This document shows, one piece after another, positions 17,492-25,838 of a stretch of 47,533 bases of DNA (position 1 is the stretch's first letter; each line of letters opens with the position of its first letter). Where the stretch lies: positions 1-47,533 of the forward strand of contig JAPKCN010000001.1 of NCBI GenBank assembly GCA_028822945.1, written 5' to 3'. The notes beneath the pieces are model-generated. The model saw only the letters and a list, made by a program, of their open reading frames with translations, did no database searches and was not told the origin of the DNA. The position numbers were made by a program, and so were the translations under genes. Origin of the DNA: Porticoccaceae bacterium (lineage in GTDB: Bacteria; Pseudomonadota; Gammaproteobacteria; Pseudomonadales; Porticoccaceae).

Positions 17492-17964
17492 GGCGTAACC
17501 GCCCCCTCAATATAGGGAGCTGGATAGTTTAACCGCAACATGATTTGTGTTTCTAGAGCTTCCATGGTCTCAGCTTCGTCATCGGTGAGGTGATCATGGC
17601 CGAGCAGGTGAAGGATGCCATGCACCAACATATGGGCCCAGTGAGCCTCTTCGGTTTTGTTTTGCTCGGCGGCCTCGCGTGCCACAACTGGGGCACAAAT
17701 TACTAGATCACCGAGCATTGGCAAGGGCTCGGGCGTGACCGCGGCAAACGGGAAAGATAGAACATTGGTGGCCCCGCGGCCGCCGCGATACTGCTGATTA
17801 AGTGCTGCACTTTCGGTTTCATCGACGATTCTGAGAGCGACCTCGGTGTCGTCCAGTGTCCACTCTTGATTGACGAGAGCGGCTTTGATCCACCGTCGCA
17901 GCAGTCGTTCGTCGGGGCTGTCGGTTGCCTCACAGGCGCGCTGCACATCTATTTTAAGGCGCAT
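17488..17964 (-). CDS. ybeY: rRNA maturation endoribonuclease YbeY
   Basis: Metal-dependent single-strand endoribonuclease needed for 16S rRNA 3' end maturation and ribosome quality control. The 158-residue protein has the family's zinc-binding motif HGxxHxxxxxH with His115, His119 and His125 (HGILHLLGHDH), preceded by the TNVLSFPF and LGDLVIC segments. It starts 11 bp after phoH and overlaps corC by 4 bp. The phoH-ybeY pairing is conserved across bacteria. Confidence 0.96.
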   Translation of the reverse strand: MRLKIDVQRACEATDSPDERLLRRWIKAALVNQEWTLDDTEVALRIVDETESAALNQQYRGGRGATNVLSFPFAAVTPEPLPMLGDLVICAPVVAREAAEQNKTEEAHWAHMLVHGILHLLGHDHLTDDEAETMEALETQIMLRLNYPAPYIEGAVTP

Positions 17965-17975
17965 CTGGGGACCGC

Positions 17976-18977
17976 TCAGAGATTGTTTTCATGCACGTCA
18001 TAGGCATCGACAATCGATTGCACAATCGGGTGCCGAACCACGTCGCGGCTCTGAAAATGGGTGAAGCTTATTGCCTCTATACCGGCGAGTACTTCGCAGG
18101 CATGCGCCAAGCCCGAGGATACGCCGCGCGGCAGGTCGATCTGGGACATGTCGCCGGTGATTACCGCAGTCGAGCCAAAGCCAATCCGTGTTAGGAACAT
18201 TTTCATTTGCTCGCGGGTAGTGTTCTGGCTTTCATCGAGAATGATATATGCCCCGTTTAGGGTGCGGCCGCGCATATAGGCGAGCGGAGCTATTTCGATA
18301 ATATTACGTTCCTGCAGTTTCGCCACGGTTTCAAATCCGAGCATCTCGTGAAGCGCATCGTAAAGTGGCCGCAGGTAGGGGTCGACTTTTTGTGCTAGAT
18401 CGCCGGGAAGAAAGCCCAGCCTCTCACCGGCCTCGACTGCCGGGCGTACCAACAAAATACGCTCGACTTCGTCGCGCAGCAGGGACTCCACCGCGCAGGC
18501 AACCGCCAGATAAGTTTTTCCAGTACCCGCGGGACCGACACCAAAATTAATATCGTGGCCTTGCATGGCGTGCACGTAGAGCTGCTGATTAACACCGCGG
18601 GGTTTTATGTTACCTTTCTTAGTCCGAATTATAGAAAATGTGTCAATCTCGGAATTCGCCGCCGGAGCGGTGACTCTGTCGGTCATTGGTTGCTCCATGG
18701 CCTGTTGCTGCAGCTGCAGATGAACATCCCTAGGCGACAGGTCATCGCACAGAGCAGTTTGTTGATAGAGTTGGTAGATGATTCTGCAGGCTGCCCGACA
18801 GACAGCCGCGGGGCCATAAAAATTAAATATGTGACCGCGGCAGCGGATATCCAAATCGAGACGCTTGGCGATCAGCTTGATATTTTCATCTAATTGGCCG
18901 CAAAGTATGGCTAGGCGGTGCGCGTCGATGGGCTCTAACGCAAGGCTTTCTGCGGGTTGGGCGGACAGTTGTTTCAA
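17976..18977 (-). CDS. ybeZ: PhoH-like ATPase (YbeZ)
   Basis: Cytoplasmic P-loop ATPase of the PhoH family, which interacts with YbeY and is thought to act in RNA metabolism. The 333-residue protein has an N-terminal KH-like region (DENIKLIAKRLDLDI), Walker A GPAGTGKT (148-155) and Walker B with the following ILDESQNTT (246-254). The frame starts at TTG 18977 with a poorly placed GAGG about 15 nt upstream; no early ATG exists, so the start is uncertain by a few codons. It lies 158 bp downstream of miaB, and a weak promoter may lie between. Confidence 0.93.
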   Translation of the reverse strand: MKQLSAQPAESLALEPIDAHRLAILCGQLDENIKLIAKRLDLDIRCRGHIFNFYGPAAVCRAACRIIYQLYQQTALCDDLSPRDVHLQLQQQAMEQPMTDRVTAPAANSEIDTFSIIRTKKGNIKPRGVNQQLYVHAMQGHDINFGVGPAGTGKTYLAVACAVESLLRDEVERILLVRPAVEAGERLGFLPGDLAQKVDPYLRPLYDALHEMLGFETVAKLQERNIIEIAPLAYMRGRTLNGAYIILDESQNTTREQMKMFLTRIGFGSTAVITGDMSQIDLPRGVSSGLAHACEVLAGIEAISFTHFQSRDVVRHPIVQSIVDAYDVHENNL

Positions 18978-19016
18978 GTGCTGCTGTTTAACCTCGTAAA
19001 ATATGCTCCTATCGAC

Positions 19017-19046
19017 AGCATAGCGCGTTACATTCAGACCGGTAAA
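19017..19046 (-). promoter_or_regulatory. Weak candidate promoter upstream of phoH-ybeY-corC-lnt
   Basis: On the minus strand TTTACC (19041-19046) and TATGCT (19017-19022) lie 18 bp apart, each matching four of six consensus positions, in the 158-bp gap between miaB and phoH. No other feature is recognisable in this gap. Support is weak; read-through from miaB is equally possible. Confidence 0.25.
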
Positions 19047-19136
19047 CTCTTTTAGAGATTGCGGGGCGATAAAGTTTTCAGGGGCTATCCAGTATCTGCG
19101 GCAGCCAGCAAAGGAGTATGCCCCATCGCCGAGACT

Positions 19137-20510
19137 TTAATGGCGAGAACAGAGGTCACCGCGCAGCGAATTTGGCAATGCCTCGGTTATTGTGGCGGTG
19201 ACAAAGTCACCAATTAAACTGTGATCGATCGATCGGAAATTGACCACTCGGTTGTTTTCAGTGCGGCCCTGTAATTGCCCGGGGTCTTTTTTTGAGATGC
19301 CGCTCACTAACAGCCTTTGATTGCTGCCGACCATGCGTCGACTGATGTTCGCAGCATGCTGGCTGATGCGTGTTTGTAGAATCAATAGACGCTGCTTTTT
19401 GACCGTCTCCGGTGTGTTATCGGGGAGGTCTGCCGCTGGCGTTCCCGGTCTAGCGCTATACACAAAACTGAAGGAGGTATCAAAGCCGATATCCTCAACG
19501 AGTTTCATGGTCGCGGCAAAGTCGCCTTCCGACTCGCCCGGGAAACCGATAATAAAGTCCGATGAGATACTGATGTCTGGCCGCTGGACGCGCAGGCGGC
19601 GAATCTTTGACTTGTACTCGATGGCGGTGTGACCGCGTTTCATAGCCATTAATATTTTATCGGAACCGCTCTGCACCGGCAAGTGCAAATGGCTGACCAG
19701 TTCAGGTATCTGGGCATAGACCTCGATTAGCGCATCGGAAAATTCGACCGGGTGGGAGGTGGTGTAGCGAATGCGATCTATGCCCTCGATATCAGCGACG
19801 TAGGGGATCAACTCGGCAAAGTCACATTGCGATCCGTCGGGCATTTCTCCTCGAAAGGCATTGACGTTTTGCCCTAGCAGGTTGACTTCGCGCACCCCCT
19901 GGTCGGCCAAAGCACTCACTTCGAGCAACACGTCTGCTACGGGTCGACTGACTTCTTCGCCGCGGGTGTAAGGGACCACGCAAAAAGTGCAATATTTCGA
20001 GCAGCCCTCCATAATAGATACGAAAGCTGACGGGCCATCGGCATCCGGTAGCGGTAGGCGGTCAAATTTCTCGATTTCGGGGAAGCTAATATCTACCACT
20101 ACACTGCCATCACGCTGGCGAGTGTGCATCATTTCCGGCAGTCGGTGGAGTGTCTGCGGCCCAAATACCAAGTCGACAAAGGGTGCGCGCTTGGCGATGG
20201 CAGCACCCTCCTGACTGGCGACACAGCCGCCAACACCAATAATTAAATCGGGATTAGCCGCTTTTAAGTGTTTCCAGCGGCCGAGTTGATGAAAGACTTT
20301 TTCCTGAGCTTTTTCGCGAATTGAGCAAGTATTCAAAAGAATGACGTCGGCTTCACTCGCGTCGTCGGTGGCAATCATCTGGTGGCTTTCACCCAACAGG
20401 TCGCGCATCCGCGACGAGTCGTACTCGTTCATCTGACAGCCGTGGGTAACTATATGCAGTTTTTTTGCCGGTTTTGAGGTCATTGGGTAGCCGTTTAAAG
20501 GCCTCGTCAT
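19137..20510 (-). CDS. miaB: tRNA-2-methylthio-N6-dimethylallyladenosine synthase MiaB
   Basis: Radical-SAM methylthiotransferase that converts i6A37 to ms2i6A37 in tRNAs reading U-starting codons. With the ATG at 20510 the protein has 457 residues. The auxiliary Fe-S cluster ligands Cys25, Cys62 and Cys96 and the radical-SAM cluster ligands Cys170, Cys174 and Cys177 (GCSKYCTFC) are present, followed by a C-terminal TRAM domain (NQRLLVSG onward). GGAGG 7 nt before 20510 supports that start. However, the strong promoter at 20523-20550 would begin transcription at about 20516 and leave out that site, in which case ATG 20483 is the real start. The open frame farther upstream is not coding. Confidence 0.95.
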   Translation of the reverse strand: MTRPLNGYPMTSKPAKKLHIVTHGCQMNEYDSSRMRDLLGESHQMIATDDASEADVILLNTCSIREKAQEKVFHQLGRWKHLKAANPDLIIGVGGCVASQEGAAIAKRAPFVDLVFGPQTLHRLPEMMHTRQRDGSVVVDISFPEIEKFDRLPLPDADGPSAFVSIMEGCSKYCTFCVVPYTRGEEVSRPVADVLLEVSALADQGVREVNLLGQNVNAFRGEMPDGSQCDFAELIPYVADIEGIDRIRYTTSHPVEFSDALIEVYAQIPELVSHLHLPVQSGSDKILMAMKRGHTAIEYKSKIRRLRVQRPDISISSDFIIGFPGESEGDFAATMKLVEDIGFDTSFSFVYSARPGTPAADLPDNTPETVKKQRLLILQTRISQHAANISRRMVGSNQRLLVSGISKKDPGQLQGRTENNRVVNFRSIDHSLIGDFVTATITEALPNSLRGDLCSRH

Positions 20511-20522
20511 CGTTGGACCTCC

Positions 20523-20550
20523 ATTATAACTTTGCCTCTTTGATTGGCAA
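20523..20550 (-). promoter_or_regulatory. Strong sigma-70-type promoter for miaB
   Basis: On the minus strand TTGCCA (20545-20550, five of six matches) and a perfect TATAAT (20523-20528) are separated by 16 bp. The predicted transcription start, about 20515-20517, lies only 5-7 nt before ATG 20510, and downstream of the GGAGG at 20518-20522. Confidence 0.6.
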
Positions 20551-20578
20551 CATAAAGAGGTGCGCAGCGGTGCGATTG

Positions 20579-20587
20579 TGCTATTAT
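20579..20587 (+). promoter_or_regulatory. Candidate extended -10 promoter for the DUF1820/gsp transcript
   Basis: TG-n-TATTAT at 20579-20587 is an extended -10 element located about 28 bp before the GTG start of the DUF1820 gene. No recognisable -35 is present, which an extended -10 can compensate. It is divergent from the miaB promoter. Confidence 0.4.
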
Positions 20588-20615
20588 TCGCATTCATACT
20601 CGTTAGAGAAAAACT

Positions 20616-20960
20616 GTGTCTGAAACCCCTGTAGAGCCAATTTACCGCGTAACTTTCTTCAACAAGAACGAAGTCTATGAAATTTACGCTAAGCACGTCT
20701 TTCAGAGCGATCTGTGGGGTTTTTTGGAGGTCGAAGAGTTTGTCTTTGGCGAGCGCACACAGATGATTGTCGATCCCGCTGAGGAAAAGTTAAAAACCGA
20801 ATTTTGCAACATCAAACGCAGTTTCATCCCGATGCAGTCGGTCGTGCGTATCGATGAGGTCGAAAAAGAGGGCACCTCAAAAATCACCGAGGCCAGCGGC
20901 GGTAATATAAGCCCATTTCCATATTCATCGATGGCGACGGCCAAACCTAAGAAAGACTAG
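20616..20960 (+). CDS. DUF1820-family protein
   Basis: A 114-residue soluble protein starting at GTG 20616. It contains the family features PIYRVTFFNKNEVYEIYAKH near the N-terminus, a GFLEVEEFVFGE segment and the IKRSFIPMQSVVRIDEVEKEG core, followed by a low-complexity tail ending in PKKD. DUF1820 genes lie beside miaB in Pseudomonas and relatives, as here, but no function is known. The sequence resembles an SRPBCC-free, small beta-rich regulatory or adaptor protein only in a general way; I assign no role. gspE begins 67 bp downstream, so the two may be co-transcribed. Confidence 0.82.
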   Translation: MSETPVEPIYRVTFFNKNEVYEIYAKHVFQSDLWGFLEVEEFVFGERTQMIVDPAEEKLKTEFCNIKRSFIPMQSVVRIDEVEKEGTSKITEASGGNISPFPYSSMATAKPKKD

Positions 20961-21027
20961 TTGCGCCACCGGCGCTATGGTTGCGTCGCGATCTCCGCGA
21001 CGGGCCCACGTGGATAGAGGATATGTT

Positions 21028-22488
21028 ATGCAGGATGCGCAGACGCTGCTTCCCTATGAGTTCGCCCGCACACATCGCCTGCTGCTAAACGCGAGCCAAG
21101 ACACTTTAGTGTTAGCGCCAAATGCGCCCTGCTGGGCGATTGCCGAGGTTGGCCGCCGCTTCCCGCAGGCCGCCAATGTCAGCGCAGTAGATGATCAGTG
21201 CTTCGATAGTTTACTCAGTGAGCTCTACAGCGGCAGACAAAATTCTTCCGAGTCTGTTATGGATGATATTAAGGATTTTGTCGATCTCGAATCTGCCGCC
21301 GCTGAATTGGAAGAGGCTGGAGATCTCCTCGATGCTGAAAATGATGCACCGATCGTGCGCTTGCTAAATTCTATTTTCGCTGAATCCCTGCGCGAGCGTG
21401 CCTCGGACATACACATTGAACCCTATGAAAAAAATGCCTTAGTGCGCTTTCGCTTAGACGGTGTGCTGCGCACGGTGCTCAGTCCGTCGGTGCAGATAAC
21501 GCCGTTGTTAGTGTCGCGTATCAAGGTGATGGCCAAGCTGGATATCGCTGAGAAACGCCTGCCCCAAGATGGTCGCATGAGCGTTAAATTGGGTGGTCGC
21601 AACATCGACCTGCGGGTCTCTACCATGCCCTCCAGCCACGGCGAGAGGGTGGTCATGCGTCTACTCGACAAGGAGGCAGGCAAGCTTCAGGTCGACGATC
21701 TCGGTATGCCCGCGGATACCAAGGCCGAGCTGGACGATCTTATTCAGCGTCCCCACGGGATTATTCTGGTTACAGGGCCGACCGGTTCGGGTAAGACTAC
21801 CTCACTGTATGCGGCACTGCAGCAGATGGATCGCTCTGAACGCAATGTTATGACGGTCGAGGATCCAGTCGAATACGACCTGCCGGGCGTCAGTCAAACA
21901 CAGATCAATCTGCGTGCGGGTATGACCTTTGCGCGCGGTTTGCGGGCAATTCTACGCCAGGATCCAGATGTCATTTTGATCGGTGAAATTCGCGATGGCG
22001 AGACTGCCGAAATTGCCACTCAAGCGAGCCTGACAGGTCACCTAGTGTTGTCGACACTGCACACCAACACCGCCGCGGGAGCAATCACGCGCCTGCAAGA
22101 CCTTGGTGTAGATAGTTTTTTGTTGGCCTCGACGGTGCGCGGTATCATGTCGCAGCGCTTGTTGCGCTTGCTGTGTCGGCGTTGCCGCGAGGCAGTGCAG
22201 CCTAACGATTACCATCGCCAGCTATTAAAACTGCCCGACGGGGTGTTTATTTTTCAGGCGCGCGGCTGCGGCGAGTGCAACAACACTGGTTACACCGGTC
22301 GCCAAGCGCTATTTGAGTTGGTTACTGTGGATGCAGAGTTGCAAACGCTGATTCATGAAAATGCCGGTGAGTTAGAGCTCGAAGCCGCAGTTCGCAAGAC
22401 GGTACCAAGTATTCGCGACGCTGGCTTTAAATTAGTCGTCGATGGCGGCACAACCATCGAAGAAGTTCTTCGCGTGACAAGCGTTTAA
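21028..22488 (+). CDS. gspE: Type II secretion ATPase GspE
   Basis: Cytoplasmic hexameric ATPase powering pseudopilus assembly. With the ATG at 21028 (AGAGG 7 nt upstream) the protein has 486 residues; the longer frame from 20977 lacks such a site. It shows an N-terminal GspE domain, Walker A GPTGSGKTT (250-258), the Asp box and Walker B LIGEIRDGETAEIA (316-329), the His box TGHLVLSTLHTN, and a tetracysteine zinc motif (Cys383, Cys386, Cys414, Cys417). The zinc motif and its position ahead of gspF identify it as GspE rather than PilB. It opens the gsp gene cluster. Confidence 0.96.
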   Translation: MQDAQTLLPYEFARTHRLLLNASQDTLVLAPNAPCWAIAEVGRRFPQAANVSAVDDQCFDSLLSELYSGRQNSSESVMDDIKDFVDLESAAAELEEAGDLLDAENDAPIVRLLNSIFAESLRERASDIHIEPYEKNALVRFRLDGVLRTVLSPSVQITPLLVSRIKVMAKLDIAEKRLPQDGRMSVKLGGRNIDLRVSTMPSSHGERVVMRLLDKEAGKLQVDDLGMPADTKAELDDLIQRPHGIILVTGPTGSGKTTSLYAALQQMDRSERNVMTVEDPVEYDLPGVSQTQINLRAGMTFARGLRAILRQDPDVILIGEIRDGETAEIATQASLTGHLVLSTLHTNTAAGAITRLQDLGVDSFLLASTVRGIMSQRLLRLLCRRCREAVQPNDYHRQLLKLPDGVFIFQARGCGECNNTGYTGRQALFELVTVDAELQTLIHENAGELELEAAVRKTVPSIRDAGFKLVVDGGTTIEEVLRVTSV

Positions 22489-22490
22489 GT

Positions 22491-23720
22491 ATGCCGGCCT
22501 TTGACTACGCAGCGTATAATCGTAGCGGTAAACTCCAAAGCGGGGTGATCGCCGCAGATTCGGAGCGGCACGCGCGGCGTCTGTTAAAAGAGCAAAAATT
22601 GCTGCCGTCGACGCTTAGTGAAGTCGGCCGTCAAACTGTCGACGAAAAAACTGACCGTTGGGCGCTGTTCGGTGGCCGCCGCGAAGCGCGGGTCGACAAT
22701 TTCGACTTGGCGCTGCTACTGCAGCAGCAAGCCATTTTGATTCAGTCAGGGCTGCCGCTCGAGGATGCCTTAAAAATGACTATCGAGCAGGCCGAGACCG
22801 ATGGCCAGCGACGCATGGTGCAGAGTTGGCGCAGCGAAATCGTCGAGGGGCGGAGCTTTTCCGAGGCGCTGCGACGCTCGCCCTATCAGATTCCCGAGAG
22901 CATTGTCGCCGGAATTGGCGTTGGCGAGGAGAGCGGTCACCTCCACGAGGTGCTCAGACGTCTCGCCGACGATATTGAGGGCAGCGCCGAAAATCGCAAA
23001 ACGGTTGCTCGCGCGCTGATTTATCCTGCGACACTGATGGCCACATCGCTGATCGTGATATCGATTATGATGATCTGGGTAGTGCCGAAGATCACCGCCA
23101 TTTTTATCAGCTCCAAACGCGAGTTACCGTTGATGACGCGCATTGTTATGGGCCTGAGTGATTTTACCCAAAACTACGGCATTTATTTGTTGAGCTTTGC
23201 GCTGCTGGCGTTTTTGGCTTTTAAGCAGTTATTGCGGGATGCTGATCGCCGCCGTCGCTGGCACCAAATACTCCTTAAAATGCCCGGGGTCGGGCGTTGG
23301 ATGCATATGGCCAACATAGCAGACTGGTCCCGTAGTTTGGGGGTGTTACTGTCGAATGGTGTGCCGGCGTTGGCAGCTCTCAAGATCTCCTCGGGTGTGG
23401 TCGAAAACCTTTATTTGCGCGCGAAAATGGAGGCAGTGACCGAGGCTATGCGCCAGGGGAGCACTTTACAAAAAGCTCTCGGCGACAACTTATCTGGCAG
23501 TGGTTTTTTGGTGCACATGGTAGGCAGTGGCGAGGCCTCTAGCGAACTCGATAAAATGCTTCTCAGAGTCTCGGAATACTATTCGGTGCGACTGAAAAAC
23601 GCGGTCGATGTATTTATGAAATTGATCAACCCAATTTTGATTGTTTTTATGGGCATGGTTATTTTGTCTGTGGTGGCGGCGGTTATGTTGCCGATCATGG
23701 ATATGAACAATATGATTTAA
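22491..23720 (+). CDS. gspF: Type II secretion inner-membrane platform protein GspF
   Basis: Polytopic inner-membrane protein that couples GspE to pseudopilin insertion. The 409-residue protein has two repeated GspF cytoplasmic domains and three hydrophobic segments, at about residues 180-202, 228-248 and 380-402. The start AFDYAAYNRSGK and the GLPLEDALK and GVPALAALK boxes are typical of the family. Its ATG lies 2 bp after the gspE stop. Family and position agree. Confidence 0.96.
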   Translation: MPAFDYAAYNRSGKLQSGVIAADSERHARRLLKEQKLLPSTLSEVGRQTVDEKTDRWALFGGRREARVDNFDLALLLQQQAILIQSGLPLEDALKMTIEQAETDGQRRMVQSWRSEIVEGRSFSEALRRSPYQIPESIVAGIGVGEESGHLHEVLRRLADDIEGSAENRKTVARALIYPATLMATSLIVISIMMIWVVPKITAIFISSKRELPLMTRIVMGLSDFTQNYGIYLLSFALLAFLAFKQLLRDADRRRRWHQILLKMPGVGRWMHMANIADWSRSLGVLLSNGVPALAALKISSGVVENLYLRAKMEAVTEAMRQGSTLQKALGDNLSGSGFLVHMVGSGEASSELDKMLLRVSEYYSVRLKNAVDVFMKLINPILIVFMGMVILSVVAAVMLPIMDMNNMI

Positions 23721-23747
23721 CGGTTACAACAAACTGGAGTAAAAAGT

Positions 23748-24197
23748 ATGGATATACAGCGTCCTGCTATAGGTCGGCGACAGGCGGGATTTACCCTGAT
23801 TGAAATGATGGTGGTGGTGGTAGTTATTGGCCTATTGGCGGCGATGATTGGTCCGCGTCTTTTTAACCAGGTAGAAAAAGCTCAAAAAGTCCGCATCAAA
23901 CAGGATGTACGGGCCATCGAGAGTGCGCTCAAGTTTTACCGTTTAGACAACTTTCGCTACCCTTCGCAGAGCGAGGGACTAGCGGCGTTGGTCAGTGCGC
24001 CGGGTGGTTTGGCCCGTTGGAACGGCCCGTACCTTGAAGCGCTGCCTGAGGACCCCTTTCAACATCCCTATGAATACGCCAATCCTGGCACCCACGGCGT
24101 CGAAGTCGAGGTCTATACGCTCGGTGACAATCAGGTTGCTGGGGGCGAGGGGGTGGATACAGACTGGGGAAGCTGGAACGTCAAAGAGATTCAGTAG
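23748..24197 (+). CDS. gspG: Major pseudopilin GspG
   Basis: Main subunit of the periplasmic pseudopilus. The 149-residue prepilin has a short basic leader cut before Phe in RRQAG/FTLIE, with the conserved Glu5 of the mature protein, then the hydrophobic helix EMMVVVVVIGLLAAMIGPRL. The C-terminal domain carries the usual loop LGDNQVAGGEGVDTDWGSW, which in this family binds calcium. GGAG lies upstream of the ATG. The prepilin peptidase that must process it is not encoded in this window. Confidence 0.97.
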   Translation: MDIQRPAIGRRQAGFTLIEMMVVVVVIGLLAAMIGPRLFNQVEKAQKVRIKQDVRAIESALKFYRLDNFRYPSQSEGLAALVSAPGGLARWNGPYLEALPEDPFQHPYEYANPGTHGVEVEVYTLGDNQVAGGEGVDTDWGSWNVKEIQ

Positions 24198-24217
24198 CCG
24201 CGAGAGGTACGCAGGCT

Positions 24218-24814
24218 GTGTCATTAAATCGCCGTTATACAGGGTTTACGCTGCTCGAAGTGCTGGCGGTGATCATCATCGTGGCGACGCTTTCCGGAAT
24301 GAGTTTACTCGCCATTAATCAGGCCTTTGATCGACGCTATGAAAGTCATGCCGATCAATTGCAAATGTGGCTGCAGCAACTCTCCGACTTGGCTGCGCTG
24401 AGTGGCGGTGCCTATGGCGTCGTGCACATCGGTGGTGAGGGCAACGGCGAGCTAGGGGACGATTCCCCAACCGCAGCCATACCCGAGCAGTTACAGGCGG
24501 TGGTTTACTATAAAAATAGCTGGTGGGTGGCGACTGAGCCGGCACCTTTCGGGCTGTCAAGCGAAGCCCAATTGCATTGGGATCTGCAGGGTGAATCGCA
24601 GTTTGCTGCGCGTCCCGAGCAGCTGTCGGCGATGTCATCTGCAGTTAATATCGATAAAGCGCAACCGATTCTGCCAGTTATTGCCCTATTGCCCGATGGC
24701 TATATGGATCCAGTGGCGCGTCTGAAATTGCGTTTCAAGGGTCATGATAATGTTTTTGAGTTGTTTTGGGACGATCGGGCTGCGCGGATTGAACTGCGTA
24801 GAAGCACTCCGTGA
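24218..24814 (+). CDS. gspH: Minor pseudopilin GspH
   Basis: Minor pseudopilin of the type II secretion machine. The 198-residue product starts at GTG 24218 and has a prepilin leader cut in YTG/FTLLE followed by a hydrophobic helix (VLAVIIIVATLSGMSL). The C-terminal part is a GspH-like beta domain. It is somewhat long for the family, with a Glu/Gly-rich insertion after the helix. Its last bases overlap the GTG of gspI (GTGA), indicating coupling. Confidence 0.92.
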   Translation: MSLNRRYTGFTLLEVLAVIIIVATLSGMSLLAINQAFDRRYESHADQLQMWLQQLSDLAALSGGAYGVVHIGGEGNGELGDDSPTAAIPEQLQAVVYYKNSWWVATEPAPFGLSSEAQLHWDLQGESQFAARPEQLSAMSSAVNIDKAQPILPVIALLPDGYMDPVARLKLRFKGHDNVFELFWDDRAARIELRRSTP

Positions 24815-25200
24815 AGCGCCTATCGACGCGCGGATTTACCTTAATGGAGGTAGCCATAGCGCTGCTGATACTCAGCACTGTCCTGGTTAGTTCGCTGCAG
24901 TTGGTCAGCCAGTATGCCGACGAAAGGGTGCGCATGCGCGAGCGATTTTTAGCTAATCAAGTTGCCTGGAACCGACTTTTGGAACAGTATAAAACGGCGC
25001 AAAATTGGCCTTCTACCAGCGCTTCCAAGACGCGCAGGACCAAGGGTGTCGACCAACAGGCGGGACGCGACTGGCGTTGGCAGTTGCAGATTGAAGACGC
25101 CATGGGTCAAGACCTGTTGCGTTATCAGGTCGAGGTTTATGGCGCTGCCGCTGCGCGCCCGACAGCGACGCTCGCGGCATTTTTTGTCGATCGAAAATAA
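24811..25200 (+). CDS. gspI: Minor pseudopilin GspI
   Basis: Minor pseudopilin expected at the pseudopilus tip with GspJ and GspK. The 129-residue protein has the leader site TRG/FTLMEV, a hydrophobic helix and the family motif ADERVRMRERFLANQVAWNRL. It starts at GTG 24811, overlapping the gspH stop by 4 bp. Length and motif are typical. Confidence 0.94.
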   Translation: MKRLSTRGFTLMEVAIALLILSTVLVSSLQLVSQYADERVRMRERFLANQVAWNRLLEQYKTAQNWPSTSASKTRRTKGVDQQAGRDWRWQLQIEDAMGQDLLRYQVEVYGAAAARPTATLAAFFVDRK

Positions 25201-25232
25201 CTCGCTAAAACTTGAGGCTATAGTAATACGGT

Positions 25233-25838
25233 ATGCATTTGGTTAAGCGACACAGTGGTTTTACTCTGATCGAGGTCGTGGTTTCATTGGCGCTCTTGGC
25301 AACTATGTCTGTCATGGCCTACCAGGCGCTGGCGGTGGTGTTGGACACCAATGAGCGCAGTCGTCAGCAACTTGCTGCACAGGCTAAATTGCAGCGAGCT
25401 TGGAGTATTATTGGTCGCGACTTGTGGCACCTGCGAAACCGCAGTTTTTCTGACGGCCTCGGCCAGATTGAACTGCCCTACCAAACTGACAGCAGTGATT
25501 TTGGTGTGCGCTTTAGCCGCGGTGGTGGGCCGATGTTGGCGGCCAACCCGACCGGTGTCAGCCGAGTCTACTACAGCCTTAACAATGAAGATCAGTTGTT
25601 GCGCACTACCTGGGCGATCACCGACTCGCCGCGTGACAGCGATGGCAGTGTCCGCGTGCTGCTCGACGGTGTCGAAGAGGTGTTATTTGAACAGCTCACC
25701 GACGATGGTTACAGCGCTAACTGGCCGCCTTTAGACGCTGGCGCTTCGGCCGCTCTGCCACGTATGATCAGGGTCAGTATAGCGCTGCAAGATGGCGGTC
25801 AGACATCGCGATTATATCCCGGAGTGAGTAGTGATTAG
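25233..25838 (+). CDS. gspJ: Minor pseudopilin GspJ
   Basis: Tip-complex pseudopilin. The 201-residue protein has the leader site HSG/FTLIEV, then VVSLALLATMSVMAYQAL, followed by the GspJ beta domain with SIIGRDLWHLRNR and VYYSLNNEDQLLRT. It starts at ATG 25233 after a 32-bp gap and overlaps gspK by 8 bp. Neighbours and length support the call. Confidence 0.94.
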   Translation: MHLVKRHSGFTLIEVVVSLALLATMSVMAYQALAVVLDTNERSRQQLAAQAKLQRAWSIIGRDLWHLRNRSFSDGLGQIELPYQTDSSDFGVRFSRGGGPMLAANPTGVSRVYYSLNNEDQLLRTTWAITDSPRDSDGSVRVLLDGVEEVLFEQLTDDGYSANWPPLDAGASAALPRMIRVSIALQDGGQTSRLYPGVSSD

